This document shows positions 16,455 through 25,860 of a stretch of DNA of 45,978 bases, piece after piece (position 1 is the first letter of the stretch; each line of letters opens with the position of its first letter). The position numbers and the translations under genes were made by a program. The notes beneath the pieces were generated by a model. That model did no database searches. It worked only from the letters and a program-made list of their open reading frames with translations, and had not been told where the DNA came from. The stretch lies in assembly GCA_964467915.1 (NCBI GenBank), contig CAYXSW010000012.1:1-45978 (forward strand), in the 5' to 3' direction. This stretch comes from MED-G16 sp964467915. GTDB taxonomy: Bacteria; Bacteroidota; Bacteroidia; Cytophagales; MED-G16.

Positions 16455-19400
16455 TTGAATTCAATTTTTAGGTTTTTATTCATTTTATTACTCTTTTTCC
16501 TGGATGGATTATCTCTTTTTTCTCAATCATCATCCCAAAAAACTGATTCGATTATTAATTATGAACCGACAAATTTTACAAATTATTCTTTAAAAGACAG
16601 GTTTTCTGATCCTTATTCAAGTCTGTTTTCAAATAATGCTTTTTATTTAAACTCAAGTTCAATTGAGTTGGGATCAATATATGATACTGCAGGAGTTTTT
16701 TATTTATCTGAAAAGATTGGAAATTTAAATTATAGACCATCAATATCAATACCCTTCTCTAGTTATGATAATTACACTACAAAGAGAAATATAAAAGAAT
16801 ATTTTAAAAAAAAATCATTAAGTCTTGATGGTGAAAATGTGTTAGAAAGTGGTAGGTTGATACCAAAGATTTATATACCTGAGTCTTTGGATAGAATTTT
16901 TGGAGGTAATTTCATTGACCTCCAAGTTAATGGTTTTGTGAATTTAGATTTTGGTGGAAAATTCCAAAAAGTTGAAAATCCTTCAATCCCAATTAGACAA
17001 CAGAGAAATGGAGGGTTTAATTATGATCAACAAATAAACTTAAATATTAATGGAAAGGTCGGAGAAAAGTTAAAAATTGCTGCAAATTTTGATAATAATA
17101 ATACTTTTGATTTTCAAAATAATTTAAAACTTGATTATACTGGTTTTGAAGAAGAAATAATAAGAAAAATTGAAGTTGGAAACGTAAGTATGCCAGTAAA
17201 AAACAGCTTGCTAAGGGGAGCTCAAAGTTTATTTGGACTAAAGACACAATTACAATTTGGGAAATTAAGTATTACTGGAATTTTATCTAGACAACAAGGT
17301 AAAAGTGAATCAATTAAAATAGATAATGGTTTCCAGGGGAGAGAGTTTGAAGTTTTAGCCTCAAACTACGATAGAAATAGACATTTTTTTTTAGGACACT
17401 TCTTTAGAGGAAATTATGAGAGATGGTTAAAATCGCTCCCACTTGTTAGTTCAGGTATAAATATAAATAGGGTCGAAGTATACATCTTAAATAGAACAAA
17501 TAATTCAGAATCCTTAAGAAATTTTGTTGCATTTACAGATTTAGCTGAGGGGGATAAGATTTTAAAACCTAATAATCCAAATATTGGATTTGGAAATTCA
17601 ACTCCAGCTGATAACGGTTCTAATTTATTATTTGACAATATAACTGGTAATAATAGCTTAAGAAGTTTAGATTTAGTTGATGACATTTTAATAAATCAGT
17701 TTAATCTTTCTAAAACAATCGATTTTGAGAAAGTAACCTCTGCTAGAAAGCTAGATACAGATGAATATGAAATAAATAAATCACTTGGATATGTATCATT
17801 ACTTAGAAGGTTGCAAAATGATGAAGTTCTAGCAGTTTCATATGAATATACCTATAACGGTAATAGATACAAAGTAGGAGAGTTAACTGAGGATTATCAA
17901 AATAGAGACGATAGTGAGATGATATTTCTTAAGCTTCTAAGGCCATCTAATATTAATACACAAATTCCAACTTGGGATTTAATGATGAAAAATATTTATA
18001 ATTTAAATGCAACTCAAATTGAAAAAAATAATTTTGAGTTAAGAATTAATTATAGAGATGATGCTGTTGGATTTAATAACCCAAGTTTAAATGAGGGCAT
18101 TTTAACAAGAGACAAACCTTTAATTAGGTTATTAGGCCTAGATAGATTGAACTCTTCTAACGATCCTCAATATGATGGAAATTTTGATTTTATTGAAGGG
18201 TTTACAATTAATTCAAAAAAAGGGAATATTATTTTTCCAGTTCTTGAACCTTTTGGATCAAAATTAAAAAGCTATTTTGAGGACAATAATGAAACTGAAT
18301 TATCTGAAAAGTATGTGTTTGATGAGCTATATACTCTGACTCAAGATGAAGCTCAGAAAATTTTATCAAAAAATAAATTTTTTATTGTTGGAACTGTCTC
18401 CTCTGGTTCTGGAAGTGAAATAAATCTTCCAGGTTTGGACATATCTGAAAATTCTGTGGTTGTGATGGCTGGAAATATAAGACTTATAGAGGGTACTGAT
18501 TATACAGTAAATTATAATTTAGGTAGTGTAAGAATTTTGAATCCTTCAATCTTATCTTCAGGACAAGAGGTGACTATTTCATTTGAGAAAGCTGATCTTT
18601 TTAACTTTCAGACTAAATGGTTATCAGGAGCAAGGGCAGAGTATAAAGTAGATGAGGATATAAATCTTGGGTTTACTGTATTTCATTTGAATGAGCGTCC
18701 AGGAGGAATTACTAGGTTTAGTGTTGGAAATGAGCCTGTAAAAAATACTAAGTACGGATTTGATTTTAACATAGATAAAGAGAGTGAGTTCTTAACTAAA
18801 ATTATAAATACAATTCCATTTTTAGCTACTACTGAGAAATCAAAAATTAATTTAAGTACAGAGTTTGCTCAGATCATTCCCGGTACATCAAATATTATTA
18901 ACGGTGAAGGTATTACTTATATTGATGATTTTGAGAGTGCTGTAATTCCAATCTCTCTTGGTGGTTCATCAATATCTTGGAAATTGGGTTCAACACCAGA
19001 AACAAAAAATAATAGTTTTGATTTAAGTTCCATATCCTCTGATAATTTAGGTTATGCCTTCAAAAGGGCAAAGATTGCTTGGTATACGATAGACAATATA
19101 TTTTATCTAAATGGTGGTTCTCTGAAGCCTCAAAATTTAAGTTTGGAAGATCTTGAAAATAATTATACTAAAGCAGTTTCTCCACAAGATATTTTCAGAA
19201 AACAGGACAGGCAATTGATAAATACAAACTTATCAATTTTTGATGTAGCTTATTTTCCTAATGAAAGGGGACAATATAATTACAGTACCGATTTATTACC
19301 TTCAGGTTTATTGAGAGATCCTAAGTCAAATTATGGTGCTATAACCAAAAGCATTTCAAATGATACTGACTTTGACAGAACGAATATACAATACATTGAA

Positions 19401-22400
19401 TTTTGGTTGATGGATCCTTTCATAGAAGGAGAGAATGGTAAGGTTTTAGATGGTGTCTTTAATAAAAACAATGACACAGGAGGCAAACTTATTTTCAATC
19501 TAGGAAATGTCTCTGAAGATATAATGAAAGATAATGTCCATGCATTTGAAAATGGTTTGTCTCACGATTATTCAAATGAGGGGATTAAATTTAATGAGTG
19601 GGGAAGAGTAACATCTAAACAATACTTAACTAATTTTTTTGAAAATAATAGTGCCTCAAGAGAAAATCAAGATGTGGGGCTAGATGGTTTGAAGAATGAT
19701 GATGAAAAAAATTATTTTAAGGATAATTTTTTGGACAAAATGAATTTAACTATTGAAGGTAAATCTAAAATTGAACAAGATGTCTCTGCAGATAATTTTA
19801 GATATTACCTAGGTGGTGATCTTGATGAATCGAATATGAAAATTTTAGAGAGGTACAAGAATATTAACGGAATGGAAGGCAATACACCTCTAAACTCTGG
19901 AACAAATTTTTCTGCTCAAGGTTCTCCATATCCCGAGAATGAAGATTTAAATGATGATAATACATTGTCTGACACAGAAAGTTATTATGAATATGAAATT
20001 GATTTGAACCCTGGCGAGCTAGATGTTGGAAAAAATAATATTGTGGATAAGATAATTGATAAGTCAGGTAACGCAACTTGGTATCAGTTTAGAATTCCAA
20101 TAAGATCACCAGATAGAGTTCATGGTACTATTTCTGATTTTAAAACAATTAGATTTTTAAGGACATACTTGACAAACTGGGAGGAACCAGTCGTATTAAG
20201 ATTTGCTAAACTTCAGTTGGTAGGAAGTCAATGGAGAAAATATGAGGAGTCAATATTTCAGTCAGGTTTAAACGAAGTTTCAGAGCCTTCAGAGTCCGAT
20301 ATTCAGATTTCTGTGGTCAGTATAGAAGAGAACAGTATTGGATCTGAAAATAAATCCCCTTATGTAGTTCCTCCTGGTATACCAAGAGATATTGATAATA
20401 CGACTATAGTTCAAAGAAGGACTAATGAACAATCACTTCAAATTTGTGTAGATGATTTATCTGATGGAGATGGAAGAGCAATTTTTAAAGAATCAAATTT
20501 TGATTTAATTAACTATGGTAGAATTAAAATGTTTATTCACGCAGAACCAAAAAATGGAGATATTTTGGCTGATAATGAAATTAATGCCTTTCTTAGGTTT
20601 GGTTCTGATTATGAAAACAATTACTATGAGATAGAACTTCCTTTAAAAATTACACGACCTGAGTTATTAAATCAGTCTAGTGCTAACTTATCGAGATTAG
20701 TATGGCCCCAAGAAAATGAAATTAATTTTTCTATTGATGAATTACTTTCTTTAAAGTCAGAAAGGAATAGGGAAAAAATTGATATAAATACTCCATACAC
20801 AAAACTCTCTAGCAATGGGAAATATAAGATGAGAATAAAGGGGAGACCATCTTTAGGTTCAATATTAAATTTTATGATAGGTGTTAAAAATCCTTTATCT
20901 GAAGATAGAGCTTCCAAATCAGCATGCTTGTGGTTCAATGAATTAAGGTTAACAGATTTTGATAAGACTAAAGGTTGGGCTGCAAATGTGAGCTTAAATG
21001 TTAAATTATCAGATATTGGTACTGTCTCGTCTTCTCTTAGATATACTTCAGTAGGATTTGGGTCAATTCAACAAAAGATCTCAGAGAGATCTAGAGAGGA
21101 AAAATTACAGTATGATGCATCAGCCAATCTTAATTTAGATAAATTATTACCATCAAACTCTGGAGTTAAACTTCCATTATATATTTCAACATCAAATTCT
21201 ATAATTACACCAAAATATGATCCTTTAGATAAAGATATTCCTCTGTCTGCTGCCATAAAATCATTTGATACAAAGAAGCAACAACAAGAATATAAAAGTA
21301 TGACTGAGGAGAGAATAGAATCAAAATCAATAAGTTTAAATAATATAAGAAAAGATAGAACAAATCCTGAGTCTAGAGTGGACTTATGGGATATAGAAAA
21401 TTTTTCAACTGGATTTTCATATAGTGAGAGAAACAGTTCAAATGTTACTACTCAATCTATAGAGACTAAAGAACATAGGGGTAATATTTCATATAATTTT
21501 TCTCCAAAAAGTAGAAGTTTAGAACCATTCAAAAATTTGAAAATTTTCGACTCAAAAATATTTAAATTAATCAAAGACTTTAATATTAACCCTTTGCCAT
21601 CTAATATAAATATTAGGGGGGATTTAAATAGAAGGTTTAATAAAACTCAATATCGAAATTCAGATTTAACTATTGAGGGGGTAGATGCTATCTACGAAAA
21701 ATATTTTTCAATTAATAAATCATATGGATTAAGGTGGAATATTTTTAATAGTATGAATATTGACATTAATGTTATCAATAATTCAGTAGTGGATGAGCCA
21801 GAGGGAGAGTTAGATACTCAAGAAAAGTTAGATAGTATGTATTATAACTTAAAGAGATTAGGTAGAACTAATAATTTTAATCAAAAAATTTTGGTAAACT
21901 ATAAATTACCAATTAATAAGCTCCCATTTCTTGATTGGGTAACATCAAATGCTAAATACTCATCTAGGTATCTTTGGTCAGCTGGTTCTTATCAACAGTC
22001 TGATACTCTCGGAAATGTTGTTGAAAATAATAGAGAGTATTCTTTAAACTCAAAATTAGATATATCAAAATTTTATGATAAGATACCTATCCTAAAGAGC
22101 TTCAATAAAAAATATCAGGATAAAGATTCTATTAAATCAATTTTTCAGTCTAAAACTTTTGATGGTATAATGAAGTTACTTATGTCCCTGAGGTCAATTA
22201 ATCTGACTTATAATGTTTCTGAGAGAACAGGGATGGCAGGTTTAGTACATTCTCCAGGAGCTTTTGGTCTGAATAATTTCTCAAAATCACCAGGATGGAA
22301 TTTTATTTTAGGTTCTCAAGATTCTAATATTAGAAATATTGCAGCAGAAAGGGGATGGCTTGTAAAAAATGATTATTTAAATTCTCCTTTTATTCAATCA

Positions 22401-23513
22401 AGAAGTAAAAATTTTCAATTTAGAAGTAGCATCCAACCTTTAAGTTCTTTTAGAATACAATTAGATGCTAAGAGAATTGTATCTGAAAACTTTCAAGAGA
22501 CTTTCAGGTTTGATTCACAGAAAGATTCGTATGTCTCATTGACTCCTACTAGGGGTGGGACTTTTTCGTTATCATTTCTTGCCATAAAAACAGCATTTAT
22601 TAAAGATGGTGATCAAAATATTTCTCCAACTTTCTCTCAATTTGTTGAAAATAGAGAAATAATTAGAGATAGATTAAATAATTTAAATACGCAAGGTGAA
22701 TACGGATTAAACTCACAAGATGTATTAATTCCAGCTTTTATATCTGCTTATTCTGATTCAGACCCTAGATCTTTTTCATTAAAACCATTTCCTAAAATTC
22801 CTATACCTAATTGGAGAGTTGACTTTTCAGGTTTAAGTAAAATAAAAGCTTTAAGTGAAATATTTACAAATATTACCATATCACATGCATATCAGAGTAT
22901 TTACTCAATTGGTGAGTTCTCAAATTCTCTTCTTTATGTTGATAATCTTGATTTTAATAATTCAATAATGAATTATCCATTAGCATCTGAACAGACAGAA
23001 AATGGTTTGATCCCATTTTATATTATAAATCAAGTTAGAATTACTGAGAGGTTTTCTCCACTAATTGGAATAAATGTGAGAACAAAAAATAACTTAAATG
23101 CTAGGTTAGATTATAAAAAAGACAGGAATATAATGTTGAATTTGTCAAACTCACAAGTTTCAGAAATGATAAATTCTGATTTTTCATTAGACTTTGGATA
23201 TACAAAAGAAAAATTAAAACTGCCATTTAAATATATGGGAAATACAATTATTCTTGACAATGAAATAGAGTTCAGATTAAATTTTATTATTAGAAACACA
23301 AAAACTATTCAAAGGAAGATAGATAAAGAAAGTGTTTTAACAAATGGAAATTATAATTTTCAATTAAGGCCAAATATTAATTATACTGTAAATAATAGAG
23401 TTAATTTGATAATTTATTATGATAGAGTAGTTAATAAACCGCTTGTCTCTAATTCTTTTCCTAGATACTCTTCATCATTTGGAGCAAGGCTTAGATTAAG
23501 TCTAAATCAATAA
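16455..23513 (+). CDS. sprA: Type IX secretion translocon SprA (Sov)
   Basis: This very large protein (2352 residues) has a signal peptide (MNSIFRFLFILLLFFLDGLS, cleavage near 24) and no membrane helices after it. It is dominated by beta-strand sequence. Length and content match SprA, the giant outer-membrane barrel through which type IX cargo crosses the outer membrane, also needed for gliding. Typical SprA text includes NERPGGITRFSVGNEPV near residue 745 and the repeated SSxSW and DDFE segments around 820-850. The start is TTG at 16455: the frame upstream runs into a stop at 16434 without an ATG. Position between ruvA and gcvH matches other Flavobacteriia. Confidence 0.95.
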   Translation: MNSIFRFLFILLLFFLDGLSLFSQSSSQKTDSIINYEPTNFTNYSLKDRFSDPYSSLFSNNAFYLNSSSIELGSIYDTAGVFYLSEKIGNLNYRPSISIPFSSYDNYTTKRNIKEYFKKKSLSLDGENVLESGRLIPKIYIPESLDRIFGGNFIDLQVNGFVNLDFGGKFQKVENPSIPIRQQRNGGFNYDQQINLNINGKVGEKLKIAANFDNNNTFDFQNNLKLDYTGFEEEIIRKIEVGNVSMPVKNSLLRGAQSLFGLKTQLQFGKLSITGILSRQQGKSESIKIDNGFQGREFEVLASNYDRNRHFFLGHFFRGNYERWLKSLPLVSSGININRVEVYILNRTNNSESLRNFVAFTDLAEGDKILKPNNPNIGFGNSTPADNGSNLLFDNITGNNSLRSLDLVDDILINQFNLSKTIDFEKVTSARKLDTDEYEINKSLGYVSLLRRLQNDEVLAVSYEYTYNGNRYKVGELTEDYQNRDDSEMIFLKLLRPSNINTQIPTWDLMMKNIYNLNATQIEKNNFELRINYRDDAVGFNNPSLNEGILTRDKPLIRLLGLDRLNSSNDPQYDGNFDFIEGFTINSKKGNIIFPVLEPFGSKLKSYFEDNNETELSEKYVFDELYTLTQDEAQKILSKNKFFIVGTVSSGSGSEINLPGLDISENSVVVMAGNIRLIEGTDYTVNYNLGSVRILNPSILSSGQEVTISFEKADLFNFQTKWLSGARAEYKVDEDINLGFTVFHLNERPGGITRFSVGNEPVKNTKYGFDFNIDKESEFLTKIINTIPFLATTEKSKINLSTEFAQIIPGTSNIINGEGITYIDDFESAVIPISLGGSSISWKLGSTPETKNNSFDLSSISSDNLGYAFKRAKIAWYTIDNIFYLNGGSLKPQNLSLEDLENNYTKAVSPQDIFRKQDRQLINTNLSIFDVAYFPNERGQYNYSTDLLPSGLLRDPKSNYGAITKSISNDTDFDRTNIQYIEFWLMDPFIEGENGKVLDGVFNKNNDTGGKLIFNLGNVSEDIMKDNVHAFENGLSHDYSNEGIKFNEWGRVTSKQYLTNFFENNSASRENQDVGLDGLKNDDEKNYFKDNFLDKMNLTIEGKSKIEQDVSADNFRYYLGGDLDESNMKILERYKNINGMEGNTPLNSGTNFSAQGSPYPENEDLNDDNTLSDTESYYEYEIDLNPGELDVGKNNIVDKIIDKSGNATWYQFRIPIRSPDRVHGTISDFKTIRFLRTYLTNWEEPVVLRFAKLQLVGSQWRKYEESIFQSGLNEVSEPSESDIQISVVSIEENSIGSENKSPYVVPPGIPRDIDNTTIVQRRTNEQSLQICVDDLSDGDGRAIFKESNFDLINYGRIKMFIHAEPKNGDILADNEINAFLRFGSDYENNYYEIELPLKITRPELLNQSSANLSRLVWPQENEINFSIDELLSLKSERNREKIDINTPYTKLSSNGKYKMRIKGRPSLGSILNFMIGVKNPLSEDRASKSACLWFNELRLTDFDKTKGWAANVSLNVKLSDIGTVSSSLRYTSVGFGSIQQKISERSREEKLQYDASANLNLDKLLPSNSGVKLPLYISTSNSIITPKYDPLDKDIPLSAAIKSFDTKKQQQEYKSMTEERIESKSISLNNIRKDRTNPESRVDLWDIENFSTGFSYSERNSSNVTTQSIETKEHRGNISYNFSPKSRSLEPFKNLKIFDSKIFKLIKDFNINPLPSNINIRGDLNRRFNKTQYRNSDLTIEGVDAIYEKYFSINKSYGLRWNIFNSMNIDINVINNSVVDEPEGELDTQEKLDSMYYNLKRLGRTNNFNQKILVNYKLPINKLPFLDWVTSNAKYSSRYLWSAGSYQQSDTLGNVVENNREYSLNSKLDISKFYDKIPILKSFNKKYQDKDSIKSIFQSKTFDGIMKLLMSLRSINLTYNVSERTGMAGLVHSPGAFGLNNFSKSPGWNFILGSQDSNIRNIAAERGWLVKNDYLNSPFIQSRSKNFQFRSSIQPLSSFRIQLDAKRIVSENFQETFRFDSQKDSYVSLTPTRGGTFSLSFLAIKTAFIKDGDQNISPTFSQFVENREIIRDRLNNLNTQGEYGLNSQDVLIPAFISAYSDSDPRSFSLKPFPKIPIPNWRVDFSGLSKIKALSEIFTNITISHAYQSIYSIGEFSNSLLYVDNLDFNNSIMNYPLASEQTENGLIPFYIINQVRITERFSPLIGINVRTKNNLNARLDYKKDRNIMLNLSNSQVSEMINSDFSLDFGYTKEKLKLPFKYMGNTIILDNEIEFRLNFIIRNTKTIQRKIDKESVLTNGNYNFQLRPNINYTVNNRVNLIIYYDRVVNKPLVSNSFPRYSSSFGARLRLSLNQ

Positions 23514-23526
23514 TTTTTTTTTTTTT
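23491..23526 (+). terminator. Weak terminator candidate after sprA
   Basis: TTAGA, loop TTAAG, TCTAA (23491-23505) could form a 5-bp stem inside the last sprA codons, and an uninterrupted run of 13 T follows the stop codon (23514-23526). The stem is AT-rich and 8 nt away from the T-run, so this is not a standard intrinsic terminator. Confidence 0.25.
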
Positions 23527-23548
23527 AAGATTAAATAAAATCATTTAT

Positions 23549-23556
23549 TATCTTCG
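23549..23556 (+). promoter_or_regulatory. TAnnTTTG-like box upstream of gcvH
   Basis: TATCTTCG differs by one base from TAnnTTTG and ends 4 nt before the gcvH ATG at 23561, the same geometry as the exact boxes before the DUF4292 and nucleotidyltransferase genes. It could give gcvH its own start after sprA. Confidence 0.3.
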
Positions 23557-23560
23557 TCAG

Positions 23561-23935
23561 ATGAATTTAAAAGATCTTAAATACACTAATGATCACGAAT
23601 GGGTAAAAGTAGAAGATGACATAGCTTATGTTGGCATAACAGACTTTGCTCAAGGTGAATTAGGAGATATTGTTTATGTTGAAATAGAAACTCTGAATGA
23701 TAATATTGAGATGGGTGAAGTATTCGGAACAGTTGAAGCGGTAAAAACTGTATCAGATTTATTTATGCCAATTTCTGGTGAGATAATTGAAATTAATGAG
23801 AAGTTAGAATCTGAACCTGAACTTGTCAATAGCGATTCTTATGGAGATGGTTGGATGGTAAAAATTAAATGTGATGATCTTTCTCAACTTGATGATTTAT
23901 TAGACTTAGAAGCCTATGAGTCTCTCACAAAATAG
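23561..23935 (+). CDS. gcvH: Glycine cleavage system H protein
   Basis: This 124-residue lipoyl carrier shuttles the aminomethyl group between the P, T and L proteins of glycine cleavage. The N-terminus MNLKDLKYTNDHEWV and the lipoylation site Lys62 in GTVEAVKTVSDLFMP are canonical, as is the C-terminal GDGWMVKIK segment. Length is normal. Other gcv genes are absent nearby, as is usual in Bacteroidota, where gcvH sits by itself after sprA. Its end overlaps the VanZ-like gene by 20 nt. Confidence 0.97.
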   Translation: MNLKDLKYTNDHEWVKVEDDIAYVGITDFAQGELGDIVYVEIETLNDNIEMGEVFGTVEAVKTVSDLFMPISGEIIEINEKLESEPELVNSDSYGDGWMVKIKCDDLSQLDDLLDLEAYESLTK

Positions 23936-24293
23936 AAAATTTTATTTTTATTTTTTGTGTTCAGCTATCTGGTTTTTAGTTATCATATATCTTACTATTT
24001 TCTATAGAAATACTTCTAATGTTATAAGCTTTCCATACTCAGATAAGATTTTGCATTTTATTTTATTTTTTGTTCAGTCAACTTTTATTACTAAAACATA
24101 CATTGCTAGAAATTTTAAGTCGAACAAGTTGATGCCTAAAATTATTTTTTATTTTTTAGTATTTTGTTTTTCTGTAGAACTTATTCAGGTATATATTCCT
24201 TATAGATCCTTTGAAGTTCTTGATCTAACAAGTAATATAATAGGGTCTCTTTCAGGTGCATTTTTTGTGTTTTTTTTAGAAAGTAAAATATAA
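23916..24293 (+). CDS. VanZ-like membrane protein
   Basis: This 125-residue protein has four predicted membrane helices (about 9-28, 42-60, 75-92, 102-120). The sequence around helices 2 and 3, PYSDKILHFILFF and VELIQVYIPYRSFEVLDLTSNIIG, is the VanZ-like family pattern. The function outside teicoplanin resistance is unknown, and no resistance role should be inferred. The ATG lies 20 nt inside the end of gcvH, so it is translationally coupled, and tonB follows after 17 nt. Confidence 0.82.
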   Translation: MSLSQNRKFYFYFLCSAIWFLVIIYLTIFYRNTSNVISFPYSDKILHFILFFVQSTFITKTYIARNFKSNKLMPKIIFYFLVFCFSVELIQVYIPYRSFEVLDLTSNIIGSLSGAFFVFFLESKI

Positions 24294-24310
24294 TTTAATT
24301 AACTTCAACT

Positions 24311-24985
24311 ATGGAAATTAAGAAGAACCCTAACGCAGACCTTGAAAAAAAAAGTGGATTATTCCTTAATATAGGACTATGTGTAAGTCTTTTACTTGTA
24401 ATAACTGCATTTGAATGGAAATTTTATGATCGTGGAGCAGGAATGGATTTAGGTTCTATTGATGATGATTTTGAAGATTTGATGGAAATTCCACCTACAG
24501 AACAGCCACCACCACCACCACCTGTTATACAGCAGCCAGAAATTATTGAAGTCCCTGATGAGGAAGAGATAGAGGAAGAGATAGAAATAGAAATTGATGT
24601 AGAAATAACTGAAGAGACAGTTATTGAAGAAATTGTTTTTGAGGAAGCTCCTGAAGAAGAAGAAGTTGACGAAATCTTTACTATTGTTGAAGATCAGCCT
24701 ACGCCTCCAGGTGGAATGGGTGTTTTTTACAAATATGTAGGCACAAACTTAAGATACCCAGCTCAGGCAAGAAGAATGGGAATCGAAGGAAAAGTTTTTG
24801 TTCAATTTGTTGTAGATAAAGATGGTAGTTTGACAAACGTAAAAGTTATTAAGGGTATAGGGGTAGGTTGTGATGAAGAAGCTGTAAGAGTAATTGCAAA
24901 AGCAAAGAAGTGGTCTCCAGGTAAACAAAGAGGAAGACCAGTTAAAGTAAGGATGATATTGCCTATCACATTTAAGTTAGGATAG
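24311..24985 (+). CDS. tonB: TonB family energy transducer
   Basis: This 224-residue protein is anchored in the inner membrane by a helix at about 17-34. It then has a periplasmic Pro-rich stretch (about 61-82, including six consecutive Pro), an unusually Glu-rich segment (about 83-120), and a C-terminal TonB domain (about 137-224). The domain includes YVGTNLRYPAQARRMGIEGK and the later CDEEAVRVIAKAKKWSPGK. TonB transmits proton-motive force from ExbB/ExbD to outer-membrane receptors. The Bacteroidota-type start MEIKKNPNADLEKK is typical. It ends 4 nt from the convergent yicC stop. Confidence 0.94.
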   Translation: MEIKKNPNADLEKKSGLFLNIGLCVSLLLVITAFEWKFYDRGAGMDLGSIDDDFEDLMEIPPTEQPPPPPPVIQQPEIIEVPDEEEIEEEIEIEIDVEITEETVIEEIVFEEAPEEEEVDEIFTIVEDQPTPPGGMGVFYKYVGTNLRYPAQARRMGIEGKVFVQFVVDKDGSLTNVKVIKGIGVGCDEEAVRVIAKAKKWSPGKQRGRPVKVRMILPITFKLG

Positions 24986-24989
24986 AGAC

Positions 24990-25856
24990 CTAAAACACGT
25001 TATAATTATTCTCTTTTATTTTCTCTAGATATTCTTTCATATTAATTACTGATTTTTGAATTTTAAAGTCAGAGCATTTTGATCCTATTGTATTTATCTC
25101 TCTCCCAATTTCTTGGCTGATAAAATTTAGTTTTTTACCAACAGATTTTGAACTATTAATAGTTTTATTAAGAAGTTGAATATGTTTTTTTAACCTGACT
25201 AACTCTTCGTTTATATCTATTTTCTCTAAATAATAGAAGACCTCTTGCTCTAATCTATTTTTGTCAAATTTTATTTTATTTATTTCAGCAATCTTTCTTT
25301 TTAAAGAGTTTTTTTTATTTTCTTTTCTTTTAACATCAATATTTTGAATTTTATATAATTCACTACTAATTAATTTAGAATATTTATTTATATCCTTATA
25401 AATAGCTTTACCTTCTTCTTTTCTAAATGATAAGCATTCATTTAGAGTTTTTTTTATTTTAGCAAGTAAAACCTTATTTGAAATATTAATTTTTTTATTT
25501 GAAGTAATTAAATCAATATTTTTTAAAACATTATTAAAAATAATTTTCTCATCTATTTTTATTGATTTATTAGAAAGGTTTTTTATTTCATAATAAAGCT
25601 TATTAAATTTTCTTTTATTAAAAATTTTTTCATTTTGATTAGATAGAAACTTTATGTTGATATTTAGATCAACTTTTCCTCTCTCTAATATTTTCTTAGA
25701 AACATTTCTGATTTCACTTTCAAACTTTCCAAGATCCTCAGTACATCTATAGTTTAGATCAAAGTATTTTGAGTTTAAGGATTTCACTTCTACCTCTATC
25801 GAATATTCCTTCTTTGAAATAGATGTGAAACCATAGCCTGTCATTGATTTTATCAT
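24990..25856 (-). CDS. yicC: YicC family endoribonuclease
   Basis: The start is set at the ATG at 25856, giving 288 residues and the family hallmark N-terminus MIKSMTGYGF; the longer open frame to 25934 would add 26 residues inside the upstream gene with no family support. Further signatures are VEVKSLNSKYFDLNYR, a long basic helical middle, and the C-terminal GKKLNFISQEIGREINTIGSK. YicC proteins are endoribonucleases implicated in small-RNA decay in E. coli; the role in Bacteroidota is untested as far as I know. It starts 4 nt after the stop of the barrel protein gene. gmk, a frequent downstream partner, is not present. Confidence 0.93.
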   Translation of the reverse strand: MIKSMTGYGFTSISKKEYSIEVEVKSLNSKYFDLNYRCTEDLGKFESEIRNVSKKILERGKVDLNINIKFLSNQNEKIFNKRKFNKLYYEIKNLSNKSIKIDEKIIFNNVLKNIDLITSNKKINISNKVLLAKIKKTLNECLSFRKEEGKAIYKDINKYSKLISSELYKIQNIDVKRKENKKNSLKRKIAEINKIKFDKNRLEQEVFYYLEKIDINEELVRLKKHIQLLNKTINSSKSVGKKLNFISQEIGREINTIGSKCSDFKIQKSVINMKEYLEKIKENNYNVF

Positions 25857-25860
25857 AGAA

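Noticed and set aside
23514..23560. Glycine riboswitch upstream of gcvH
   Set aside because: Only 47 nt lie between sprA and gcvH, too short for the aptamer, and half of it is a T-run and AT filler.
23916..24293. Glycopeptide-resistance gene vanZ
   Set aside because: The family is widespread and the gene sits in a conserved housekeeping context without other van genes.
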